Source of the DNA: Acidobacteriota bacterium
GTDB lineage: Bacteria > Acidobacteriota > Terriglobia > Terriglobales > Acidobacteriaceae
NCBI GenBank assembly: GCA_021809235.1
Contig: JAKBAG010000025.1
Span: forward strand, 1 to 19,348
DNA length: 19,348 nucleotides
Direction of reading: 5' to 3'
The position numbers were made by a program, and so were the translations under genes. Positions within the stretch are counted from its first letter, which is position 1. The number at the start of each line of letters is the position of its first letter. Shown here one piece after another: positions 13,196-19,348 of the stretch. The notes under the pieces are model-generated. The model worked only from the letters and a program-made list of their open reading frames with translations. It was not told where the DNA came from and did no database searches.

Positions 13196-14345
13196 ATGGC
13201 CACATGGAACGATCTGGAGTTTGCCTACGCGCCGCTGCGCGAAGCGGTACGCGACCTGCGGGAGTATCTTTGACCCCGCAAGGCTGGAACGCGAACTGAA
13301 GGCACTGGAAAAGCAGCTGGAGGATCCGGCGCTGTGGTCAAACCCGGCGGCGAGCCAGCCGCTGATGCGAGAACGCAAACGGCTGGAAACACTGCTGGCC
13401 AACGACGCTGAGCTGGTGCGACGCACCAGCGACGTGGAGGCCTATTTTGAGCTTGCCCGCGAAGGCGCAGAGGAGATTGTGCCGGATCTGGAACGCGAGC
13501 TGGAGAGTTTGCGGGAGTTCAGCGAAATGCTGGAAGCGCGAACGATGCTGGCCGGCGAGACCGATCCGCTGAATGCGATCGTAACAGTGCATCCGGGAGC
13601 AGGCGGAACGGAAAGCCAGGACTGGGCCGAGATGCTGATGCGGATGTATCTGCGCTGGGCCGAACAGCAGGGCTTCAAGACGGAGATCAATGATCTGCAG
13701 GCCGGCGACGAGGCCGGGATTAAATCAGCAACATTCACAATTCAGGGCGAGTTCGCCTTTGGCATGCTGGCCGGCGAGTCCGGAGTGCACCGGCTGGTGC
13801 GTATTTCGCCGTTTGATTCCGCCAAGCGTCGGCATACTTCATTTGCCAGCGTGTATGTGTCGCCGGAGATTGATGATTCGATCGAGGTGAACATCCGCAA
13901 CGAGGATTTGCGGGTGGATACGTATCGCTCCGGTGGCAAGGGCGGCCAGCATGTGAACACGACGGACTCTGCCGTGCGGATGACGCATTTACCGACCGGG
14001 ATTGTGGTGACGTGCCAGAACGAACGCTCGCAGATCAAGAACCGCGAAAAGGCGATGAAGATGCTGCGTTCGCGGCTCTATGAGTACGAGATGGAAAAGA
14101 AACGAGCGGCCATCAAACAAGTGGAGGACGCGAAGCTTGAGATCAACTTCGGCTCGCAGATCCGCTCCTATGTGCTGCAGCCGTACCGGATTGCCAAGGA
14201 CCACAGGACAAAGGTGGAAGTGGGCGATGTGGACAAGGTGCTGGATGGGTATCTGGAGCCGTTTTTGCGCGGCTTCCTGCTGATGAAACGACGCGGAACC
14301 GCAGCTGTGGCCGACGGTGGCGACGACGAAATGGAGCTGGGATGA
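13196..14345 (+). CDS. prfB: Peptide chain release factor 2, programmed +1 frameshift
   Basis: RF2 recognises UAA and UGA in the ribosomal A site and triggers peptide release. It is encoded in two frames. Codons 1-25 start at ATG 13196 (MATWNDLEF...) and end TAT CTT, then TGA at 13271-13273. Translation shifts +1 at CTTTGAC and continues from GAC 13272 to the stop 14343-14345. A GGGAG lies three bases before the CTT, the internal Shine-Dalgarno that drives the shift. The fused product is 382 residues, slightly longer than the 365 of E. coli. The anticodon-like SPF is at 204-206 and the catalytic GGQ at 249-251, within one residue of E. coli. RF2 low means more frameshifting, an autoregulatory loop. 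Its terminal stop is also TGA, overlapping the next start as ATGA. The extra length is a charged C-terminal tail. Confidence 0.96.
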
Positions 14346-14773
14346 GCGAGACAACTCTCGATGCAAAGATGGAACGCATGCTGCGCGAGGCAAAGACGAT
14401 TGCCGTGGTGGGCATGAGCAACAAGCCGGAACGGGCGAGCTTCCACATTGCCGGGTATCTGGCTCGGCATGGGTACCGGGTACTCCCGGTGAATCCGGCG
14501 CTGAGCCGGGTACTGGTGGGCGACAGCGAGGTGGATTGCTATCCGACGCTGGAGGCGGCGCAGGCTGTGGCTGCGATTGATCTGGTGGATGTGTTTCGCG
14601 CCTCCGATGCGGTGCCGGAGATAGTGGACGAGGTCATCCGGTTGAAGATACCCTTCCTGTGGCTGCAGGATGGGGTGATGAACGACGAGGCCGTGGCCCG
14701 AGCCGAAGCGGCAGGTGTGGCGTGTGTGCAGAATGATTGCATCTATCGCCAGCATGCGGCCCGGATGTCATAG
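14342..14773 (+). CDS. CoA-binding domain protein, YccU-like
   Basis: A 143-residue single-domain Rossmann-fold protein of the CoA-binding family that includes E. coli YccU. Its nucleotide-binding opening is TIAVVGMSNKPERASFHIA at 19-37, followed by HGYRVLPVNPAL at 44-55, IDLVDVFRASDAVPEIVDE at 79-97 and LWLQDGVMNDEA at 106-117, in the order seen in the family. It resembles the first domain of succinyl-CoA synthetase alpha subunit without the catalytic part. CoA binding is known for the family, but no reaction is assigned. The ATG overlaps the prfB stop (ATGA), so its translation is likely coupled to RF2. No dedicated ribosome site is needed. The cause of this pairing is not clear; it may just be compaction. 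Confidence 0.9.
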   Translation: MSETTLDAKMERMLREAKTIAVVGMSNKPERASFHIAGYLARHGYRVLPVNPALSRVLVGDSEVDCYPTLEAAQAVAAIDLVDVFRASDAVPEIVDEVIRLKIPFLWLQDGVMNDEAVARAEAAGVACVQNDCIYRQHAARMS

Positions 14774-14813
14774 TCCGGTCTCGGCTTTCCGGATGCGAGA
14801 GTGTATTGCAGAT

Positions 14814-14837
14814 GCTGTAACCTTGCCGGGTTACGGC
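14814..14837 (+). promoter_or_regulatory. Hairpin in the leader before the DsbD-type gene
   Basis: GCTGTAACC and GGTTACGGC can form a 9-bp stem (one T-G pair) around a 6-base loop. It ends 14 bases before the ribosome site GGAGG at 14852-14856. There is no T-run, so it is not a classical terminator. It may be a chance structure or part of a leader control. Confidence 0.3.
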
Positions 14838-14860
14838 GACTCGCAAGGGTTGGAGGACGG

Positions 14861-16951
14861 ATGCGTAAGTGGATGCAGACTGGGCTGTGGATGGTGGCGA
14901 CAGCTGCGCTGTTCGCAGGCGGAATCGCGCGATCAGAATCTGTGGGTGCGGACGCCTCGCACCTGCGGGTGGAGCTGATTGCGCCGTCCACGCTGGTGCG
15001 CGGACAGAAAGTTGAAGCCGGGCTGCATTTTATGCTGGAGTCGGGCTGGCACGTGTACTGGCAGAATGCGGGCGATGCCGGGGAGCCGCCGCGGCTGAGC
15101 TGGAAGATGCCCAAAGGGATTGCCGCCGGACCGCTGGAGTTTCCGCCGCCCACGCGGCTGCCGCTGGGTCCGCTGATGGACTTTGGTTATGAGCGCGAGG
15201 TGCTGTTTCCCTTTTCGATGACAGTGGATGCGGATGCGGCAACCGGCAACCAGGTGCTGGCCGCGCGCATAAACTGGCTGGTTTGCCGCGAGGTTTGCCT
15301 GCCGGGCCATGCCGATCTGGAACTCAAGGAGACGGTTGGCGCGCAGGGCGAGCCGGGCGGGTTGAGCGCAGCCGAGAGCGCACTGCTGTCCAGCGCTGCG
15401 GCAAGCCTGCCAACGGCAGCTCCGGCGGGCGTAACCACTGCGTTTGCCGCGGATGGCAATGGTTTTCGACTGGCGATCCACACCGGGCGACGCGAGAGTT
15501 CGGCGGTCTTTTTCCCGGAGGACAAGGGGATTGTAGAGAATGCCGCGCCGCAGGTGGCCCGACCGATAGCCGACGGGGTGGTGCTGACACTGAAGAAAGA
15601 TACGACGCTGACGGTGCAACCGACACGGCTGGCCGGTCTGGTGGAGCTTGCCGATGGACAGAACTATCGGATCGAGGCTCCGCCGGGGGTGGTTCCAGCG
15701 GTGGTGGCCGGAGCTTCTGCGGGCAAGCTGATGCAGCAGGCAGGACTGGCGCTGCTGGGCGGCATGATTCTGAACCTGATGCCGTGCGTCTTTCCGGTGC
15801 TGTTTCTGAAGGGGTTGTCGCTGGTGAACAGCGCAGGCGAGGAACGGTTACGGGTGCGGCGGCATGGACTGGTGTACACGCTTGGCATTCTGGTTTCCTT
15901 CTGGCTGCTGGTGGCGTTGTTGCTGGGGTTGCGTGCTGCCGGAGCGACGCTGGGATGGGGCTTCCAGTTCCAGTCACCGGTCTTTGTAGCGCTGATGGCG
16001 GCACTGCTGTTCTTCCTGGGCCTTTCGCTGGCCGGGCAGTTTGAGATTGGCCTTTCCCTGACAAGCACGGGCGGAACGCTAGCGCAGAAGCAGGGGTACG
16101 CGGGGAGCTTCTTTACCGGGGTGCTGGCGGTGGTGGTGGCTACGCCGTGCACAGCTCCGCTGATGGGCGCTGCGATCGGCTTTGCCCTGGCGCAGAGTGC
16201 GGCGGCCAGCTTTGTGATCTTTACGGCGCTGGGCGTGGGGCTGGCGGCGCCGTATCTGCTGCTGACCTTCGAGCCAAGCTGGACCAGGCTGCTGCCCAGG
16301 CCGGGCGCGTGGATGGACGTGCTGAAACAGGCCACAGCTGTGCCGATCTTTGCCACGGTGATCTGGCTGGTGTGGGTGATGGCGCAGACGCGGGGCGCAG
16401 GCGGAGTGGCGGTGCTGCTGAGCTCACTGCTGCTGCTGGCGGTGGCCGGCTGGGTGCTGGGACGGTGGCCGACACGACGCGGACCGGGACTGGTGGCGAT
16501 GGCAATTCTGCTGGGTGCCGTGGGACTGTGTGCGTGGGGGCTGCCGATGTTGACATCGCCGGTGAGCGAGGCGCAGGCCCCCGGCGCGGGTGGATCTGCC
16601 GGGCAGAACTGGAAGCCGTGGTCCCAGGCGGGTGTGGATGCGGCACGCGCAGCCGGGGAGCCGGTATTTGTGGACTTTACGGCAAGCTGGTGTCTGAGCT
16701 GCCAGGTGAACGAGCGCGTGGCCCTGCGAACCGATGCGGTGCAGCAGGCCTTTGCAGCCAAACATGTGGCGCTGTTCAAGGCCGACTGGACGGCGCACGA
16801 TGATGCAATTACGCAGGCGCTGGCCGGGCTGGGACGCAGCGGTGTACCGACCTATGTGCTCTATGCGCCGGGAACGAACGGCGCAGGAACCGTGCTGCCG
16901 GAGGTACTGACGCCGGGAATTGTGCTGGATGCGCTGAAGAAGCTGCCGTAA
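14861..16951 (+). CDS. DsbD-type thiol:disulfide interchange protein
   Basis: Carries reducing electrons from cytoplasmic thioredoxin across the inner membrane to periplasmic thiol proteins. The 696-residue protein has a signal sequence (about 1-26), a periplasmic N-terminal DsbD-alpha-like domain with Cys142 and Cys146 in WLVCREVCLPG, a membrane part (about 292-565, roughly eight to nine helices) with Cys309 in NLMPCVFPV and Cys430 in VATPCTAPL, and a C-terminal thioredoxin domain with FTASWCLSC, Cys611 and Cys614. All six relay cysteines are present. The CREVC spacing in the first domain differs from the E. coli Cys103/Cys109 arrangement. The frame is open to 14801, but ATG 14861 has GGAGG four bases upstream and begins a proper signal peptide. 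It follows the CoA-binding gene by 87 bases. Convergent with rarA, no terminator found in the 43-base gap. Confidence 0.93.
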   Translation: MRKWMQTGLWMVATAALFAGGIARSESVGADASHLRVELIAPSTLVRGQKVEAGLHFMLESGWHVYWQNAGDAGEPPRLSWKMPKGIAAGPLEFPPPTRLPLGPLMDFGYEREVLFPFSMTVDADAATGNQVLAARINWLVCREVCLPGHADLELKETVGAQGEPGGLSAAESALLSSAAASLPTAAPAGVTTAFAADGNGFRLAIHTGRRESSAVFFPEDKGIVENAAPQVARPIADGVVLTLKKDTTLTVQPTRLAGLVELADGQNYRIEAPPGVVPAVVAGASAGKLMQQAGLALLGGMILNLMPCVFPVLFLKGLSLVNSAGEERLRVRRHGLVYTLGILVSFWLLVALLLGLRAAGATLGWGFQFQSPVFVALMAALLFFLGLSLAGQFEIGLSLTSTGGTLAQKQGYAGSFFTGVLAVVVATPCTAPLMGAAIGFALAQSAAASFVIFTALGVGLAAPYLLLTFEPSWTRLLPRPGAWMDVLKQATAVPIFATVIWLVWVMAQTRGAGGVAVLLSSLLLLAVAGWVLGRWPTRRGPGLVAMAILLGAVGLCAWGLPMLTSPVSEAQAPGAGGSAGQNWKPWSQAGVDAARAAGEPVFVDFTASWCLSCQVNERVALRTDAVQQAFAAKHVALFKADWTAHDDAITQALAGLGRSGVPTYVLYAPGTNGAGTVLPEVLTPGIVLDALKKLP

Positions 16952-16994
16952 AGGTGAGTGGTTTCAGACAGACTACACCCATTCGGAATGATTT

Positions 16995-18326
16995 TTAGCG
17001 TGAGCGCAGGCGGCGGAGTTCTTCCAGGCGCTGGGCGAGTTGTTTTTCACGTCCCTCCTGGGTGGGCTGGTAGTAGCGGCGGTCGAGCAGCGAGGAGGGC
17101 AGGCAGTCCATGTCGGCCACCTTGTCCGGCTCATCGTGGGCATAGCGATAGCCCTTGCCGTAGTTGAGTTCCTGCATCAGACGAGTGGGTGCGTTGCGCA
17201 GATGGAGCGGGACCGGCTCCTGGCGCGTGGATTCGATGTCAGCACGAGCGGCACCGTAGGCGGTGTATACGGCGTTGGACTTGGGTGCGAGCGCGAGATA
17301 GACGACTGCCTCGGCCAGCGCAAGATCACCCTCCGGCGAGCCGAGAAACTCCATGGCCTGGCGAGCACTGAGCGTGAGATTGAGCGCCTCTGGCGCGGCT
17401 AGGCCGATATCTTCGACGGCCATGCGGACTATGCGCCGGGCCAGATACATGGGATCTTCGCCGGCTGCGAACATGCGGCCTAGCCAATAGAGTGCGGCGT
17501 CGGGGTCACTATTGCGGACGCTTTTATGCAGAGCGGAGATGAGGTTGTAGTGCTCCTCGCCGGTTTTGTCATAGCGAAGGACGCGCTGCTGGAGAGCGTC
17601 GCGGGCGATCTCGATTGTGACAGAGGAGCTGCCAGAGGCAACAGCAAGCTGCGCGGACACCTCCAGGGCGTTGTAGGCGGCGCGGCAGTCTCCGCTGGAG
17701 AAACCAGCGAGAAGCTGCAGGGCCTCGTCGCTGGCAGAGAGATGGAGCGAGCCGAGGCCGCGATCGGGGTCTGTCAGGGCGCGACACAGAAGCAGGATCT
17801 GCTCGTCTTCGGAGAGTGACTCCAGCACGTATACGCGGCAACGCGAGAGCAAGGCCGAGATGACCTCGAAGGAGGGGTTCTCGGTGGTGGCACCGATGAG
17901 GCGGATGGCACCGCGCTCGACCCAGGGCAGAAAGGCATCCTGCTGGGCCTTGTTGAAGCGGTGAATCTCATCGATGAAGAGCAGTGTGCGGGAGCCGAGA
18001 CGGGCGGCATCCTCGGCGCGAGCCATAACCTCCTTGATCTCTTTCATTCCGCTGAGGACCGCGGAGTACTCGAGAAAGCTGGCCTGGGTGGCGTGGGCGA
18101 CAATGCGGGCAAGGCTGGTTTTGCCGACGCCGGGAGGGCCCCAGAAGATCATGGAAGCAGGGTCGCCGGACTCGATCTGGACACGGAGAGGTTTGCCGGG
18201 AGCAAGCAGATGCTGCTGGCCGACGTATTCATCGAGGGTACGCGGACGCATGCGCTCGGCCAGCGGCGCAGTGGGGCTGAAGTTGCGAAGCTTTTCGTCC
18301 TGTGGCGCTGCGTCGAAGAGGTTCAT
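16995..18326 (-). CDS. rarA: Replication-associated recombination AAA+ ATPase RarA/MgsA
   Basis: AAA+ ATPase related to clamp-loader subunits and RuvB, which acts at stalled replication forks. The 443-residue protein has Walker A GPPGVGKTS from residue 63, Walker B LLFIDEIHRFN with Asp119 and Glu120, and sensor 1 in GATTENPSF. The C-terminal tetramerisation and MgsA-type region follows: EEHYNLISALHKSVRNSDPD at 257-276, ARRIVRMAVEDIGLA at 296-310 and LNYGKGYRYAHDEP at 387-400, all characteristic of the family. The frame is open to 18800, but the upstream 158 residues are out-of-frame shadow of the neighbouring gene; ATG 18326 starts the family N-terminus MNLFDAAP. This ATG overlaps the upstream stop as ATGA, and no strong ribosome site is seen, so translational coupling is likely. 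Length is normal. Confidence 0.96.
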   Translation of the reverse strand: MNLFDAAPQDEKLRNFSPTAPLAERMRPRTLDEYVGQQHLLAPGKPLRVQIESGDPASMIFWGPPGVGKTSLARIVAHATQASFLEYSAVLSGMKEIKEVMARAEDAARLGSRTLLFIDEIHRFNKAQQDAFLPWVERGAIRLIGATTENPSFEVISALLSRCRVYVLESLSEDEQILLLCRALTDPDRGLGSLHLSASDEALQLLAGFSSGDCRAAYNALEVSAQLAVASGSSSVTIEIARDALQQRVLRYDKTGEEHYNLISALHKSVRNSDPDAALYWLGRMFAAGEDPMYLARRIVRMAVEDIGLAAPEALNLTLSARQAMEFLGSPEGDLALAEAVVYLALAPKSNAVYTAYGAARADIESTRQEPVPLHLRNAPTRLMQELNYGKGYRYAHDEPDKVADMDCLPSSLLDRRYYQPTQEGREKQLAQRLEELRRLRSR

Positions 18327-19105
18327 GGGGCCCGCCTGGAGCGCGAGGCTTGGTAGAGCAGGATGCTGGCGGCTACGGCGGCATTGAGACTCTCGACCGG
18401 GCCAGGGCAGGGAATGGTGACCGAACGCGTGCAGAGCGCGGCAATCTCCGGCGGAATGCCTGCACCCTCCGAGCCGATGACGATGGCCAGAGGTGCGGGA
18501 AGATCTTCCGGCAGGGGGCTGGCATCGTGCGCAGCTGCGGCTATGGCGGGAATCGAAGCGGCCGACAGGTGCGCGAAGCAGTCCTCCACGCGGGCAGAGA
18601 GCGTGGGCAGCCGAAAGACGGCACCGGCAGAGGCGCGCATGACTTTGGGATTCCATGGGCTGACGGTGCCAGGCAGAAGGATTGCTCCAGCCGCGCCAAA
18701 GGCCAGTGTGGATCGGAGGATGGTGCCCAGATTGCCCGGGTCCTGCACGCCAGCCAGCACGACGAGCAGTGGATGCGACGGGCGCAGTAGAGAGGACCAT
18801 TCCCAGACCGGCTGGCGGGCGAGCGCGGCGATGGGCTGCGGGGATTCCGTGGTGACGGATGCAGCGAGGAGCGGCGGCGCGACGGAGAGAATCTCGACTG
18901 CGACGGGAAGTGGGAGATCACGCAGCAGTGATTCATGGCCGGTGGCGAGAAAGAGGGTTTGCAGGGGGATGCCTGCGACAAGCGCCTCCTGCACCAGATG
19001 GAATCCCTCCAGTGCGATAAGAGCGCCGGGACGCGCGGCAGGCTTGCGCAGCGCGGCGCGGAGCTCCTTGAGTCGCGGGTTGTCTTTGCTGGTGAGGGTG
19101 CGCAT
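18323..19105 (-). CDS. TrmH/SpoU-family RNA 2'-O-ribose methyltransferase
   Basis: A SPOUT-fold methyltransferase that would modify a ribose in rRNA or tRNA; the exact target cannot be told. The 260-residue protein has an N-terminal substrate-binding domain (about 28-100, LIALEGFHLVQEAL) and the knotted catalytic domain from 112. The three SPOUT motifs are present: QDPGNLGTILRS at 121-132, IGSEGAGIP at 210-218, and IPCPGPVESLNAAVAASILL at 231-250. The start at ATG 19105 (MRTLTSKDNPRL) matches the usual opening of these enzymes, though no ribosome site is visible. A TACAAT box at 19139-19134 is about 28 bases upstream. The frame is open further to 19234 but there is no support for that. It overlaps rarA by four bases. 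Closest type is the RlmB/YsgA-like group, not TrmL. Confidence 0.92.
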   Translation of the reverse strand: MRTLTSKDNPRLKELRAALRKPAARPGALIALEGFHLVQEALVAGIPLQTLFLATGHESLLRDLPLPVAVEILSVAPPLLAASVTTESPQPIAALARQPVWEWSSLLRPSHPLLVVLAGVQDPGNLGTILRSTLAFGAAGAILLPGTVSPWNPKVMRASAGAVFRLPTLSARVEDCFAHLSAASIPAIAAAAHDASPLPEDLPAPLAIVIGSEGAGIPPEIAALCTRSVTIPCPGPVESLNAAVAASILLYQASRSRRAP

Positions 19106-19133
19106 GGCAGTGAGGCAGCAGGTACTGTGGATG

Positions 19134-19139
19134 ATTGTA
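19134..19139 (-). promoter_or_regulatory. -10 candidate for the RNA methyltransferase-rarA pair
   Basis: TACAAT on the minus strand matches the -10 consensus at five of six positions, giving a leader of about 22 bases. No TTGACA-like box was found at the right spacing, so this is weak. Confidence 0.3.
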
Positions 19140-19316
19140 GCCGGACGATGGCATTGTCTGCGTCGATGCGCGACCGTGGAAACGCCATCTTCATCAGACT
19201 TAGGAACTCGTTGAAATTCGTCTGATTGCGGCATTTTTGCTGGGGATTTGTATTTCTTTTCGCTGAAAAATCTGTCTGAATTGCAGTTCTATCTGGTATT
19301 TCCAGGGGTCTGCGAG

Positions 19317-19338
19317 CCTCCGGGAACATTTCCGGAGG
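19317..19338. terminator. GC-rich hairpin at the window end
   Basis: CCTCCGG (19317-19323) and CCGGAGG (19332-19338) form a perfect 7-bp stem, extendable by a G-T and an A-T pair. What follows on the plus strand (TCTGTAATCG) is not a T-run. It could belong to a gene beyond the window, or be a leader structure upstream of the RNA methyltransferase. Confidence 0.3.
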
Positions 19339-19348
19339 TCTGTAATCG

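Noticed and set aside
13271..13273. TGA near the start of prfB read as a nonsense mutation or pseudogene
   Set aside because: It sits in the canonical CTTTGAC slip site with an upstream GGGAG and the downstream frame is complete, so it is programmed frameshifting.
16952..16994. Terminator between the convergent dsbD-type and rarA genes
   Set aside because: Only CATTC-G-GAATG followed by ATTTTTAG is present; the loop would be too short for a stable hairpin, so I do not call it.
1..19348. CRISPR array, insertion sequence, toxin-antitoxin or phage defence cluster
   Set aside because: No regularly spaced repeats, no transposase or recombinase, no terminal inverted repeats, and every gene of size fits a housekeeping, envelope or transport role.

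Overview
The window is about 19 kb of GC-rich, densely packed bacterial chromosome. It reads as ordinary housekeeping sequence from an Acidobacteriota-type organism, most likely Terriglobia (subdivision 1). That placement is inferred from the protein styles and GC content, not from a search: a cyanobacterial-like long isocitrate dehydrogenase, a bactofilin next to an odd methyltransferase, a permease with a UspA-like tail, and a small protein ending in an R/K-rich repeat-like helix. I found no IS element, phage gene, CRISPR array, tRNA or rRNA.

Layout. (1) 1-1834, minus strand: icd followed by mdh (cut by the window edge), two TCA-cycle dehydrogenases in a likely operon. Upstream lies a 540-base divergent gap holding a 10-bp direct repeat and a small hairpin. 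(2) 2375-4940, plus strand: aguB, aguA and tadA, overlapping by 4 bases at each junction. AguA and AguB together turn agmatine into putrescine; TadA makes inosine-34 in tRNA-Arg. (3) 4946-5860, minus strand: a secreted protein of unknown function, tail to tail with tadA. (4) 6179-8123, plus strand: bactofilin, an atypical class I methyltransferase-like protein, and a UPF0173 metallo-beta-lactamase-fold hydrolase, closed by a near-ideal bidirectional terminator. (5) 8190-11342, minus strand: a small basic protein, a large APC permease with a cytoplasmic UspA-like domain, and a 64-residue single-membrane-span protein. (6) 11470-16951, plus strand: lnt, prfB (with the programmed +1 frameshift), a YccU-type CoA-binding protein and a DsbD-type reductase. 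(7) 16995-19105, minus strand: a TrmH/SpoU-family RNA methyltransferase overlapping rarA.

How it fits together: envelope functions recur (Lnt, DsbD, bactofilin, secreted protein, permease), as do translation functions (RF2, TadA, RNA methyltransferase). Convincing control signals are the RF2 frameshift site, the 8137-8177 terminator, a TTGACG-17-TAAACT promoter for the permease and an extended -10 for lnt. I did not find a clear, self-contained undescribed system. The best leads are the permease-UspA fusion with its unexplained tail, the bactofilin-linked methyltransferase with a degenerate SAM loop, a two-cysteine insertion in the periplasmic domain of Lnt, and regulatory-looking repeats upstream of icd and around 8513-8562.
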